Positions 27,931-36,851 of a stretch of 64,000 bases of DNA are shown here, piece by piece (the first letter of the stretch is position 1; each line of letters opens with the position of its first letter). Origin of the DNA: Flavobacteriales bacterium (GTDB lineage Bacteria; Bacteroidota; Bacteroidia; Flavobacteriales_F; PHOS-HE28); assembly GCA_016718655.1 (NCBI GenBank), contig JADKCV010000017.1, positions 13,043 through 77,042 of the forward strand, written 5' to 3'. A model generated the notes under the pieces. It had not been told where the DNA came from, made no database searches, and saw nothing but the letters and a program-made list of their open reading frames with translations. The translations under genes and the position numbers were made by a program.

Positions 27931-28723
27931 TGGGTTCAAAATGCACTGGATCGTTCCAACCGCTAACCGGGGCCAACCCGACAGTGTCCATGGTCAACCA
28001 AACGTCTATGCTTGAACCCATGGCGATCCGATCGAAACCTCCTGCTCCCGGGGATTGGCGAAACACCCGGGCAAACGTGGAATCGACGCTCGTATTGCAA
28101 CCTTCACAAGAGACGAGCACTCCTTGGTTCAACGATGCCATGTTCAAAACAGCCCCCACTTCGGCAAAGGTCAGACCTCGCAGATCCGGAACTGGTACAC
28201 GCTCACCCTGGTCGCCACTGCCCAGCACCAGGGCAATGGAACTTCCCCTGCGCACCCTGGTCCCTGCCGCAACACGATCCCCGTCGATGCGTTGCTCAAT
28301 GACACAGTCCACACAAGGGTCCGGCCTGTACTCCAAGCCACTCACCTTGAGGCCAAGGATCTCCATGACGGACAACGCTTGGCGTTTCGAAAGGTCCACA
28401 AGATCGGGCATGTCGATCATAGGCGGCCGCTGCGCATTGAGCACGAGATAGACCTTCCTACCCGGCTTCACCTCGGCACCTGCCAATGGATCCTGGCTGA
28501 CCACCCCGCCCTTTACGGCCTGATCATTATACACCGAATCGATCACCATGGCCACCATATCCCGATCCGCTAAGGCCTGCTGCGCATCCACCACGTTCAG
28601 ACCGGTAAGATCAGGCACGATGCTCACCGTTGAATGCCGCGTGTACGACCGCAGCCAAAGGCACCCGATGAAAAGGGCGACCACGGACAGGACGATCGGA
28701 AGTGCAAATCGGAACCGGCTCAT
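27905..28723 (-). CDS. PASTA-domain membrane protein
   Basis: The 272-residue protein has one transmembrane helix near the N-terminus (FALPIVLSVVALFIGCLWL) and three PASTA domains, marked by VPDLTGLNVVDAQQAL, MPDLVDLSKRQALSVMEI and VPDLRGLTFAEVGAVL. PASTA domains bind muropeptides or beta-lactams in other proteins, so a periplasmic role in cell-wall sensing is plausible. Unlike Firmicute PASTA proteins it lacks a kinase domain. The start at 28723 is supported by the promoter at 28756-28783. The divergent neighbour is ddl, another peptidoglycan gene. Confidence 0.87.
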   Translation of the reverse strand: MSRFRFALPIVLSVVALFIGCLWLRSYTRHSTVSIVPDLTGLNVVDAQQALADRDMVAMVIDSVYNDQAVKGGVVSQDPLAGAEVKPGRKVYLVLNAQRPPMIDMPDLVDLSKRQALSVMEILGLKVSGLEYRPDPCVDCVIEQRIDGDRVAAGTRVRRGSSIALVLGSGDQGERVPVPDLRGLTFAEVGAVLNMASLNQGVLVSCEGCNTSVDSTFARVFRQSPGAGGFDRIAMGSSIDVWLTMDTVGLAPVSGWNDPVHFEPNETNDTIH

Positions 28724-28755
28724 CTGTTTCGCCCCGGAACGATATGGACGAACGG

Positions 28756-28783
28756 CAAATGTAGGTCTCAGGCATCCCAGCAA
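28756..28783 (-). promoter_or_regulatory. Promoter of the PASTA-T9SS-RluD operon
   Basis: On the minus strand a TTG (28783-28781) is followed after 17 bases by TACATTTG (28763-28756), an exact -7 box. The predicted start lies about 27-30 bases before the ATG at 28723. Confidence 0.55.
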
Positions 28784-28879
28784 GACCGGCCCCGGTCGAG
28801 TTCATGATCCGGCAAGAACATCGCACTTGTCGGTTGGCCGATGTTGCTCATCTTCGTCCACTGAAGTCAACCATCGATC

Positions 28880-29893
28880 ATGCCTCAAGAACGACCGCTC
28901 ATCGCCGTTTTCCGTGGTGGCTATTCAGGAGAGTCGGTGATCAGCCACCAAAGCGCTGCACGTTTGCTTGCCGCCTTGGACCCATCGAGATACCAACCTC
29001 TGTTCGTCACCATCGAACGCAACGTATGGTCCTGTCACGATGCGGCCGGTTCCGAGTTCCCACTGGACAGGGCGGATCTCTCGGTCATGTTCGAGGGTCG
29101 GTCACGTCAGTTCAATGCTGCATTGATCGCCGTGCATGGCCCTCCTGGAGAGGACGGTACACTCCAAGGATATTTGGATATGGTGGGTGTTCCCTATCAA
29201 ACCGGGGGCGTCCTATCCATGTCCATGACGTTCAGCAAATTCGCCACTACTGCGATGCTCCGCGAGCAGGGCTACCATGTCGCTCCGTCCGTCCTGGTGC
29301 GTTCACATGGCCAACGACCCGACCCCGGATCCCTCGAGCTTGGCTATCCCTGCTTTGTCAAGCCGGACCAGAGTGGCAGCAGTCTCGGAGTCTCGAAAGT
29401 CGCTCGCCCCGATGACCTTGGAGCCGCACTGGACAAGGCCTTCCTCGAATGTGATGCTGTGATGATCGAAGCAGCCGTGAAGGGCAGGGAACTCACTTGC
29501 GGGGTCCTTATCACGGACCGTACGTACACTCCATTGCCGGTTTGTGAGATATCGACCAGTCGTGAATTCTTCGACTATGAAGCGAAGTATCACGCCCAGG
29601 ATACTGTTGAGACCATTCCGGCCGAACTACCTTCGGATGTGACCGCCCTGGTCCAACAGCGATCGGTGGGTATTGCAAAGGCGTTGGATTGCAAGGGCAT
29701 GATCCGTGTGGACCACTTCTGGACCGGATCCGACCTCGTGACCATCGAGATCAACACCGTTCCAGGATTCAGTCAAGCAAGTATCTATCCGAAGATGCTG
29801 GAAGTAAGTGGACTGGGAGTGGAAGCTACTTTGGCGCGTATGGTGGAGAGCCTGATCGTGCAGCCGAATTCCCGGGCCCTGACACATCACTGA
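28880..29893 (+). CDS. ddl: D-alanine-D-alanine ligase
   Basis: This ATP-grasp enzyme makes D-Ala-D-Ala for peptidoglycan in the cytoplasm. The 337-residue protein shows the N-terminal FRGGYSGESVIS, the HGPPGEDGTLQGYLDMVGVP segment, the ATP-binding part CFVKPDQSGSSLGVSKV and the metal-binding C-terminal EINTVPGFSQASIYPKM. Motifs and length are normal. Its stop overlaps the start of the glycosyltransferase gene (TGATG), so the two are co-translated. Confidence 0.95.
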   Translation: MPQERPLIAVFRGGYSGESVISHQSAARLLAALDPSRYQPLFVTIERNVWSCHDAAGSEFPLDRADLSVMFEGRSRQFNAALIAVHGPPGEDGTLQGYLDMVGVPYQTGGVLSMSMTFSKFATTAMLREQGYHVAPSVLVRSHGQRPDPGSLELGYPCFVKPDQSGSSLGVSKVARPDDLGAALDKAFLECDAVMIEAAVKGRELTCGVLITDRTYTPLPVCEISTSREFFDYEAKYHAQDTVETIPAELPSDVTALVQQRSVGIAKALDCKGMIRVDHFWTGSDLVTIEINTVPGFSQASIYPKMLEVSGLGVEATLARMVESLIVQPNSRALTHH

Positions 29894-31248
29894 TGAAGGA
29901 CCCGCATATCGAAAAGCTTGGTATCGAGGAGCTACCGAGCGTTTTGATCATCTGCCAGCACTTCCCGCCGCTCAACCGCACGGCTGCCCGTCGTCCATAC
30001 TACCTCGCTAGGCACCTGGCCAGTAAAGGTCACATAGTTTCAGTGGTGACCCAGGAAACAGGACCTGGAGATGATTGGAACACATCCCTGCAAGGCATGG
30101 ATGTCGTCCGCTTCCCCGTGTCACGGGAACTCAAAAGCGCCCCTTTCTGGCAACGATGGTTATTAAGTGTTCATTGGCGCTTGATCCTCACCCCCCTGCG
30201 ACCTGTGATTGATCTGATCACTGATCTTCTCCTCCCGTTGAACCCAAGATCACGTCTGGATATCGGACCCCACGACATTCAGCAGCGGATTAAGAGGCAC
30301 GATGTGGTCATAGCCACTGGGCCCGGTTGGTCCATGTTCGAGTTCGGAGCCCTGGTGAGCCGGGAATGGAATAGCCTCTTTCTACCGGATTATCGGGATC
30401 CATGGAGTGTGGACATGCCCGAGGTAGGCCTCTTCGTGTTGTCGCACCATGGCAAACCTCCTTTCGCTTGGCTGAGGGAACATCGTATGCGCCGTTTGGA
30501 GAGGAGGTTCACGAGGCATGCCCACGGAATCACAGCAGCGACTCCTCCATTTCTTGATAACGCATTGAGCGTTATCGGCGACCGGCCTTCAGCAGTGGTC
30601 TTCAATGGCCACGAAGCCATACATCATCCCCGTCGGTCGTCGCCCACGGAAAGATTCACTTTGGTCTATACCGGCTCTGTCTACTGGGAACAGGAATGGG
30701 AGCTTTTGTCCGATGCATTGAGCAGGATGAGGATAAGCCACCAGAGCGAATACCGGGACTTGCATATCCTATTGATCGGGGCAACCTCCACACACGTGCC
30801 GACCATGGAACGTGTCCAACGAATGATCGATAAGGAACCGTGCATCACAGCGATCAAACGGATGGACCGGGATTCCACGATCAAGGCACAGGGCGACGCG
30901 GACCGCCTTCTGCATTTGGGCTTCCGCGGAAAGAAAGGGATCGTCCCACTCAAATTCCTTGAGTATATCCACGCAGAGGTGCCCATCATCCAAGTCAGTT
31001 CCGGAAATGACATACAGGAAGCGATCCTGAAGCGGACCCGCACAGGAATTGTGGCTTCAGATGCTGATGCACTATTGAACGTTCTGTTGGATGGTATCTT
31101 TTCGTGGCGCAACGGACACGTGCATACACACGAACCGGACCTGGTGTCCTTGATGGAATTCACTTGGGAACACCAAATGGAACGTTGGCGTCAGTTCATC
31201 CTCACGATGCACAATTACCACCCACGAGGAAGACCGGTCCTCAGGTGA
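29893..31248 (+). CDS. Glycosyltransferase (family 4-like, GT-B fold)
   Basis: The 451-residue protein has an N-terminal acceptor-domain motif (LIICQHFPPLNRTAARRPYY) typical of family 4-like transferases, and a C-terminal donor domain with LVYTGSVYWEQEWELL and GIVPLKFLEYIHAEVPII. The donor glutamate and glycine-rich turn are present in variant form. The sugar and acceptor are unknown; a surface glycan is likely. It starts on the ddl stop codon (TGATG) and overlaps the convergent rdgB by 8 bases. Confidence 0.8.
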   Translation: MKDPHIEKLGIEELPSVLIICQHFPPLNRTAARRPYYLARHLASKGHIVSVVTQETGPGDDWNTSLQGMDVVRFPVSRELKSAPFWQRWLLSVHWRLILTPLRPVIDLITDLLLPLNPRSRLDIGPHDIQQRIKRHDVVIATGPGWSMFEFGALVSREWNSLFLPDYRDPWSVDMPEVGLFVLSHHGKPPFAWLREHRMRRLERRFTRHAHGITAATPPFLDNALSVIGDRPSAVVFNGHEAIHHPRRSSPTERFTLVYTGSVYWEQEWELLSDALSRMRISHQSEYRDLHILLIGATSTHVPTMERVQRMIDKEPCITAIKRMDRDSTIKAQGDADRLLHLGFRGKKGIVPLKFLEYIHAEVPIIQVSSGNDIQEAILKRTRTGIVASDADALLNVLLDGIFSWRNGHVHTHEPDLVSLMEFTWEHQMERWRQFILTMHNYHPRGRPVLR

Positions 31249-31840
31249 GTGATCCTCTAGTCATTCGCTCCTCCAGAAATTTTGCAAATTGTGCAACCGC
31301 TCGGGCCCGGTGGCTCATCGAATTCTTGGCCGAGGCGCTCATTTCGGAGAACGTTCGCTCGGAACCGACCGGCAGGAAGACCGGATCATAACCGAAACCA
31401 CCCATCCCTCTAGGTGCGGTCGTGATCGATCCGTCCACGGCTCCTTCAACGAGGTACTCACCTTGTTCATCAACAAGGGCCAGCACTGTCCGAAAGCGTG
31501 CTGTTCGAGGCTTTAGGCCATTCATCTTTTCGATCAGCAGTTGGATGTTCGCTTGGGAGCTGCGGGCTTCACCCGCGTATCGGGCCGACCGAACACCAGG
31601 TGCTCCTTCCAGAACATCCACCTCAAGGCCCGTGTCATCCGCGACACAGGGCAGGCCACAACGGCGATGGGCCTCCCTCGCCTTTTGCAGCGCATTCTGC
31701 TCGAGGGTCGACCCGGTCTCGGGCAATTCATCCGTGATACCCACCTCGGAGAGGGTCAACAATGCGATCTCCTGCGGCATTAGCGTCCTGAATTCAGCCA
31801 GCTTGCCGGCATTCGATGTGCAAATGACCAACTGTTCCAT
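31241..31840 (-). CDS. rdgB: Non-canonical purine NTP pyrophosphatase
   Basis: This RdgB/HAM1 house-cleaning enzyme hydrolyses dITP, ITP and XTP to the monophosphates. The 199-residue protein carries all family motifs: ICTSNAGKLAEF at the start, CVADDTGLEVDVLEGAPGV with the metal-binding aspartates, GFGYDPVFLP and the late SHRARAV. It is a single gene on the minus strand. A variant -7-like box GATCTTTC ends 6 bases before its ATG. Confidence 0.95.
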   Translation of the reverse strand: MEQLVICTSNAGKLAEFRTLMPQEIALLTLSEVGITDELPETGSTLEQNALQKAREAHRRCGLPCVADDTGLEVDVLEGAPGVRSARYAGEARSSQANIQLLIEKMNGLKPRTARFRTVLALVDEQGEYLVEGAVDGSITTAPRGMGGFGYDPVFLPVGSERTFSEMSASAKNSMSHRARAVAQFAKFLEERMTRGSLT

Positions 31841-31846
31841 GGTGGT

Positions 31847-31854
31847 GAAAGATC
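31847..31854 (-). promoter_or_regulatory. Weak -7-like box for rdgB
   Basis: On the minus strand GATCTTTC has two mismatches to TAnnTTTG and is 6 bases before the ATG at 31840. It is listed because its position matches the other near-ATG boxes in this window. Confidence 0.2.
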
Positions 31855-31855
31855 G

Positions 31856-31863
31856 TACTTTCG
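31856..31863 (+). promoter_or_regulatory. -7-like box for the polysaccharide export genes
   Basis: TACTTTCG has one mismatch to TAnnTTTG. It ends 5 bases before an ATG (31869) that opens a 13-codon reading frame running into the permease start. Confidence 0.3.
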
Positions 31864-31868
31864 CCTCG

Positions 31869-31910
31869 ATGATCGGCCACCTCGCCGCGCATCATTGGAT
31901 GACCCCATGA
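31869..31910 (+). promoter_or_regulatory. Possible 13-codon upstream reading frame coupled to the permease
   Basis: ATG at 31869 opens MIGHLAAHHWMTP and stops with a TGA that overlaps the permease ATG at 31907 (ATGA). The layout fits translational coupling by a leader peptide. Alternatively, a single-base error could make it the true N-terminus of the permease. Confidence 0.25.
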
Positions 31911-32737
31911 GCATGCGGATCGAAGTCGACGCGAAACGTTGGAAGCCCATCCCTGACCTCCGTGAGCTGTTGGCGCATCGTGACCTCTTCTTGACCCTGG
32001 CCTACAGGGATATACGCGTTCGTTATGCACAAACATTCCTTGGCTTCGCCTGGGCGCTTGTGCAACCCATGGCCACCCTACTGATCATGATCCTGGTGTT
32101 CGACCGAGCAGTGAAGGTGGATACCGCGGGTCTACCTTATTCGCTGTTCGCCATCACCGGGATCAGTGCGTGGGCGTATTTCGCCTATGTTCTCAAGGAA
32201 TCAGGTAATTCCATCATCGGTGCGCAGGAAATGGTGCGCAAGATCTACTTCCCCAGGATCATCATCCCGTTGAGCAAGGCGACCGTTGGATTGGTCGACC
32301 TGTCCGTTGCACTCTTGGTAATGGCCGCCCTCTTCGTGTACCATCAGGTCGTGCCAGGGCCGAACGCATTACTTGCGATACCATACTTATTGGGGATCAT
32401 GCTGGCATCGGTTTCCACCGGGATCTGGATCAGCGCACTGACCATACGGTTCAGGGACCTTCAACATGTGGTACCCTTCCTGATCCAGTTCGGTCTGTTC
32501 GTCACCCCGGTGGCATACCCGGCACAGTTGGTCTCAAAGGCATTACCGCAATGGGCACAGGTGCTTTATTTCCTGAATCCCATGGCTGGCCTTATTGAAG
32601 GTTATCGATGGAGCCTCCTTGGCGTGGGAGACCCTGGCGGCCTTTGTCTGCTTTCGTACGCGGCCACGCTCTTCCTGGCGATCACAAGCTTACTTTATTT
32701 CCGTTCCGTGGAACGGTTCATAGCCGATCTTGTATGA
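31907..32737 (+). CDS. Polysaccharide ABC transporter permease, Wzm type
   Basis: The 276-residue integral membrane protein belongs to the ABC-2 export family. A cytoplasmic N-terminal helix precedes DIRVRYAQTFLGFAWALVQP, the classic entry to the first transmembrane segment, and about six hydrophobic helices follow. It forms the channel that exports a finished lipid-linked glycan across the inner membrane, powered by the ATPase encoded 97 bases downstream. The ATG at 31907 is preferred over an in-frame TTG at 31895; ATG 31913 is also possible. Confidence 0.9.
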   Translation: MSMRIEVDAKRWKPIPDLRELLAHRDLFLTLAYRDIRVRYAQTFLGFAWALVQPMATLLIMILVFDRAVKVDTAGLPYSLFAITGISAWAYFAYVLKESGNSIIGAQEMVRKIYFPRIIIPLSKATVGLVDLSVALLVMAALFVYHQVVPGPNALLAIPYLLGIMLASVSTGIWISALTIRFRDLQHVVPFLIQFGLFVTPVAYPAQLVSKALPQWAQVLYFLNPMAGLIEGYRWSLLGVGDPGGLCLLSYAATLFLAITSLLYFRSVERFIADLV

Positions 32738-32834
32738 CCCATACTGCCTGCCATGGCCCATGGATCCGCATAAGGGCCACCGAGCCGCTCCCTCCTTGTT
32801 GCAACGTACCCATCGTCCCGATCCATAGCGCACG

Positions 32835-34070
32835 ATGAGCGAGGTGATGATATCCGTGGAGGGCCTGGGCAAGGAGTATCACTTGGGAGGTAACAAGGGG
32901 CTTGATCTGCGTGGAGGACTGAAGCGTAACACGAAGGCGTTGTTGGGACGGTCGCAAGGAAGTTTCTGGGCACTCAAGGATGTCAGCTTCAACGTGGAGC
33001 GCGGGGACGCTTTGGGCATCATCGGTCGGAACGGGGCTGGCAAGAGCACTCTTTTGAAACTTCTCTCGCGCATCACCATGCCCACCACAGGGCGCTTCAG
33101 TATCAATGGGCGGGTCAGTTCCTTGCTTGAAGTAGGAACCGGATTCCATCCCGAATTGAGCGGCAGGGAGAACATTTTCCTGAATGGCACCATCCTCGGT
33201 ATGCGGCGGGCGGAGGTCAAACAAAAGCTGGACGAGATCGTGGAGTTCAGCGGCGTGGAGCGTTTCCTGGAGAATCCGGTGAAGCACTATAGCAGTGGGC
33301 AGAAAGTGCGGCTCGCTTTCGCGGTAGCGGCCCATTTGGAGCCCGAAGTGCTCATCATCGACGAAGTGCTCGCTGTAGGCGACCTGGAATTCCAGCGAAA
33401 GTGCTTGGGCAAGATGAAGGATGTGACCAGCAACGGCCGGACCATCCTGTTCGTCAGCCACAATATGAGCGCCATCAATAGTCTTTGCAAGCGATGCATG
33501 TTGCTCAGCGATGGAATGGTCGAGGCCGAGGGTGATACCCGCACCATCATCAATCGCTATGTGCACTTCAACGACGATGCTCCCACCGGCCTACGCGAGT
33601 TCAGTGAGAAAACACCCACACGTGACGGCGCTGCAAGCCTCAGGTCCATGCGCTGGGTCGACCTGTCAGGGAACACGATCTCCCGGTCAAAGGTGACCGA
33701 TGCGTTGGGGCTCGAGATCACTTATGAAGTACATAAGGCTGGCGTTCGACCGCAACCTGTGATATTCCTTCACAACTCTGAAGGGGACCTCGTATTCACC
33801 TCCTTTGCAGGCCTCGATGCACCATTGGGTCAGGGACTTGGAACACACTGTACCATACTCCGATTCCCACCTGACCTGTTCAATGAGGACACCTATTATG
33901 TCAGTATCTGGCTTACCACGTGGTTACCCCATACTGTACACCAGGTCCAAGAGAACGTCATGAACATCCAGATCATGGACGATCTGAACTCCTCGACCCG
34001 ATCTCCATCGCACTACGTGATCAAAGGGGCTCTTCGACCCCGGTTCACGTGGGACATCATCCCGGTATAA
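32835..34070 (+). CDS. Polysaccharide ABC transporter ATPase, Wzt type with C-terminal glycan-binding domain
   Basis: The 411-residue protein has a nucleotide-binding domain (Walker A GIIGRNGAGKSTLLK, signature YSSGQKVRLAFAVAAHL, Walker B VLIIDEVLAVGD) and a C-terminal beta-sandwich of about 150 residues of the Wzt-C kind, which in O-antigen export recognises the finished glycan end. Presence of this domain suggests that the exported polymer carries a specific terminal modification. It pairs with the upstream permease. legB follows 18 bases after its stop, although that gene seems to have its own promoter box. Confidence 0.92.
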   Translation: MSEVMISVEGLGKEYHLGGNKGLDLRGGLKRNTKALLGRSQGSFWALKDVSFNVERGDALGIIGRNGAGKSTLLKLLSRITMPTTGRFSINGRVSSLLEVGTGFHPELSGRENIFLNGTILGMRRAEVKQKLDEIVEFSGVERFLENPVKHYSSGQKVRLAFAVAAHLEPEVLIIDEVLAVGDLEFQRKCLGKMKDVTSNGRTILFVSHNMSAINSLCKRCMLLSDGMVEAEGDTRTIINRYVHFNDDAPTGLREFSEKTPTRDGAASLRSMRWVDLSGNTISRSKVTDALGLEITYEVHKAGVRPQPVIFLHNSEGDLVFTSFAGLDAPLGQGLGTHCTILRFPPDLFNEDTYYVSIWLTTWLPHTVHQVQENVMNIQIMDDLNSSTRSPSHYVIKGALRPRFTWDIIPV

Positions 34071-34076
34071 GGCAAT

Positions 34077-34084
34077 TACATTTG
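34077..34084 (+). promoter_or_regulatory. -7 box of the nonulosonate operon
   Basis: TACATTTG is an exact match to TAnnTTTG and ends 4 bases before the ATG at 34089. No TTG is seen at the -33 position. A leaderless transcript is suggested. Confidence 0.4.
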
Positions 34085-34088
34085 GACC

Positions 34089-35078
34089 ATGGCCAGGAAG
34101 ATCTTGATCACAGGAGCAGGGGGGTTCATCGGTGGGCATCTCTGCGAAGCCCTTGTGCGACAAGGCCATGATGTCCGTGCGCTCGTTCGCTACAACTCCA
34201 CCAATAGCTGGGGATGGTTGGATCATGTGCCGAACGAGATCGGATCCGAGCTGGAAGTTGTGACCGGTGATGTGCGCGATCCGAATGCCATGCGCGTCGC
34301 CATGAACGGTATCGATCACGTGCACCACTTGGCCGCGTTGATCGGCATTCCCTACAGCTACAGCGCGCCCGACAGTTATGTGGACACCAACATCAAGGGC
34401 ACACTGAACGTACTACAGGCCGCACGTGACGCGGATGTCTCTCGTGTCCTGATCACATCCACGAGCGAGGTGTACGGTACTGCGCGCGAAGTCCCCATCA
34501 CCGAATCCCATCCACGACAAGGGCAATCCCCTTACTCCGCCACCAAGATCGGCGCCGACCACCTGGCCCTGTCCTACCACCTGAGCTTCGGTACTCCCGT
34601 AACGGTGGTACGTCCATTCAACACCTATGGCCCGCGCCAAAGTGCACGGGCCATCATTCCCACCATAATCACCCAGCTCATGGCCGGTGTGAAGGAGCTT
34701 CGACTTGGATCCATACACCCCACCCGCGATCTGGTCTTTGTGAAGGATACCGCTCAAGGCTTCATTGCAATTGCGGAGAGCGACCGCACCATCGGTGAAG
34801 AGATCAACATCGCGACCCAGAACGAGATCAGCATTGGGGACCTGGCCGCAATGATCATGGGTATGGTCGGGCACATGCCTCCCATAGTGACCAGTGATGA
34901 ACGCTTAAGGCCCGTTGGGAGTGAGGTGGAGCGGCTGTTGGGCAGTGCAGTGAAGTTGCACGAACTGACCGGCTGGAAACCCCTGGTGGGGTTGGAACAG
35001 GGTCTTCGTGAGACCATCGATTGGTTCAACGAACCTACCAATCGCGCCGGTTACAAATGGGACCGCTACAATGTTTGA
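34089..35078 (+). CDS. legB: NDP-sugar 4,6-dehydratase, LegB-like short-chain dehydrogenase
   Basis: The 329-residue extended short-chain dehydrogenase has the NAD motif GAGGFIGGHLCEAL and the active site TSTSEVYGTA with YSATKIGADHLA (Tyr and Lys). Among sugar-nucleotide enzymes it resembles those acting on GDP- or UDP-GlcNAc in legionaminic acid synthesis, producing a 4-keto-6-deoxy sugar. The assignment rests mainly on the six downstream genes, which complete that pathway. The next gene overlaps its end by 8 bases. Confidence 0.82.
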   Translation: MARKILITGAGGFIGGHLCEALVRQGHDVRALVRYNSTNSWGWLDHVPNEIGSELEVVTGDVRDPNAMRVAMNGIDHVHHLAALIGIPYSYSAPDSYVDTNIKGTLNVLQAARDADVSRVLITSTSEVYGTAREVPITESHPRQGQSPYSATKIGADHLALSYHLSFGTPVTVVRPFNTYGPRQSARAIIPTIITQLMAGVKELRLGSIHPTRDLVFVKDTAQGFIAIAESDRTIGEEINIATQNEISIGDLAAMIMGMVGHMPPIVTSDERLRPVGSEVERLLGSAVKLHELTGWKPLVGLEQGLRETIDWFNEPTNRAGYKWDRYNV

Positions 35079-36213
35079 AACGTTGTTGGCCGGTATCCGA
35101 AGTATACATGACCATGTGGATGGACAGATCCCGTTGCATGCTCCATGGTTCGACGCCGACGATGAAGCTGCCGTTGTTGAGTGCGTTCGATCGAGCTTCG
35201 TGTCCTCTGTAGGTCCGGAGATCGTTGCGTTTGAGCGGGATCTCTGTGAACGGACCGGTTGTTCAGCTGCAGTGGCCGTGGTGAATGGCACGGCGGCATT
35301 GCATACTGCTCTTCTGATGGCCGACGTGGGGACCAACGACCTGGTGATCACCCAAGCCCTCACCTTCATTGCCACCTGCAATGCCATCCGGTACACCGGC
35401 GCCCAGCCCGTGTTCATCGATGTCGACGCTGACACCTTGGGTCTTTCGCCGGAAGCGGTGAAGCGCTGGCTTGAGGAGCAATGCGAAATGCACGATGGGA
35501 AATGCAGGCACCGCGATACCGGACGATGGGTCAAGGCCTGCATCCCCATGCACACTTTCGGGATGGTGATGCGGATCACTGAACTCCTGAACCTGTGCGA
35601 GGAATGGAGGATCACCGTGATCGAGGATGCCGCCGAGGCCTTGGGCTCCAGCCGCAATGGACGCCATGCAGGAACCTTCGCACCGATTGGAACGTTGAGC
35701 TTCAATGGGAACAAGGTCATCACTTGTGGTGGTGGGGGAGCTGTCCTGTTCAAAAGCATCGAGCTGGCGGCACAGGCAAAACACCTCACCACTCAGGCCA
35801 AAGTGCCCCATCCTTGGTCGTTCGCACACGACCGCACGGGCTACAACTACAGAATGCCCAACTTGAACGCTGCTCTTGCACGTTCGCAGTTGCGAAAGCT
35901 CGACCACAATCTGGCCGCCAAACGGGAGCTCCATCACCGCTATTCCCACCTACTTGCTTCCACGCCATGGACACTCGTGGGAGATCCTTCAGGAACCATC
36001 AGCAATCATTGGCTGAATGCCATCCTCTTTCGTGACCGCGAGGAACGAGATGCTTTCCTGGAGGCTGCGAACAACGTCGGGATCCAATGCCGACCCGCGT
36101 GGGAATTGGCCACCGACCTACCTATGTATCAACAAGCGCTTCAAGCACCTTTGCCCATGTCGCGCAGCATTCAGGACAGACTCGTCAATATTCCAAGTAG
36201 TGCCCATCCATGA
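35071..36213 (+). CDS. legC: LegC-type PLP aminotransferase
   Basis: The 380-residue protein is a DegT/DnrJ/EryC1-fold aminotransferase of the LegC branch. The pyridoxal-phosphate lysine lies in TLSFNGNKVITCGGGG, a sequence typical of LegC rather than of other DegT enzymes. Other conserved parts are VVNGTAALHTALLMADVG and VIEDAAEALGS. It should aminate C4 of the 4-keto sugar made by LegB. The ATG at 35071 is chosen from the conserved N-terminus (IPLHAPWFDADD); the open frame extends upstream into legB. It overlaps the acetyltransferase start by 4 bases. Confidence 0.85.
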   Translation: MFETLLAGIRSIHDHVDGQIPLHAPWFDADDEAAVVECVRSSFVSSVGPEIVAFERDLCERTGCSAAVAVVNGTAALHTALLMADVGTNDLVITQALTFIATCNAIRYTGAQPVFIDVDADTLGLSPEAVKRWLEEQCEMHDGKCRHRDTGRWVKACIPMHTFGMVMRITELLNLCEEWRITVIEDAAEALGSSRNGRHAGTFAPIGTLSFNGNKVITCGGGGAVLFKSIELAAQAKHLTTQAKVPHPWSFAHDRTGYNYRMPNLNAALARSQLRKLDHNLAAKRELHHRYSHLLASTPWTLVGDPSGTISNHWLNAILFRDREERDAFLEAANNVGIQCRPAWELATDLPMYQQALQAPLPMSRSIQDRLVNIPSSAHP

Positions 36214-36851
36214 GTTCATCCGGGATCGTCCTAGTTGGAGGTGGCGGTCATTGCAAAGCCGTCATTGACCTTGTACTTGCCGAAGGTCGTAGCAGGATCC
36301 ATGGTATCGTTGATCTGGCCCATCTGGTAGGTGAGCAGGTCATGGGCGTCGAGGTAATAGGCACTGATGATGATCTGAAGAGCCTCGTTCAGCAGAGGTT
36401 CGTCTTCCTCATCACAGCGGGTCGGATCGGCCGCTCCGACTTGCGCGAACGTCTCTTTGCTCAAGTGCAACTGGCCGGCGGTCACTTCGTTACCTGCATT
36501 TCACCTTCGGCTTATTTGGCTGTTGGCACTACCGTAGGTCCTGGTACCACCGTTGGCCATAGTGCCATCATCAACACGGGTGCGCATGTCGGTGCCAACT
36601 GCATCATCAATACCAATTCCCTCATCGAACACGACGCGGTGATCGGTGACCATGTGCATGTGTCCACCGGCGCCATCGTCAATGGTGGTTGCCGTATCGG
36701 TCGGGGCAGTTTCATCGGTAGCGGGGCGATCGTTGTTCAAGGTGTACAATTGGGCAATGATGTGGTCATAGGCGCCGGGTCATTGGTCCTCCGTGATGTT
36801 CCCGAAGGTTCCACGATGGTCGGATCACCTGCAAAACCTCTCCGCCGATGA
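36210..36851 (+). CDS. NeuD/PglD-family sugar N-acetyltransferase (LegH role)
   Basis: The 213-residue protein has an N-terminal nucleotide-sugar-binding Rossmann-like part (IVLVGGGGHCKAVIDLVL) and a C-terminal left-handed beta-helix of hexapeptide repeats (VGPGTTVGHSAIINTGAHVG), ending in SPAKPL. Members acetylate sialic acids or, as PglD/LegH, the 4-amino group of a diamino sugar using acetyl-CoA. The position between legC and legI favours the LegH role. It overlaps both neighbours by 4 bases. Confidence 0.85.
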   Translation: MSSSGIVLVGGGGHCKAVIDLVLAEGRSRIHGIVDLAHLVGEQVMGVEVIGTDDDLKSLVQQRFVFLITAGRIGRSDLRERLFAQVQLAGGHFVTCISPSAYLAVGTTVGPGTTVGHSAIINTGAHVGANCIINTNSLIEHDAVIGDHVHVSTGAIVNGGCRIGRGSFIGSGAIVVQGVQLGNDVVIGAGSLVLRDVPEGSTMVGSPAKPLRR

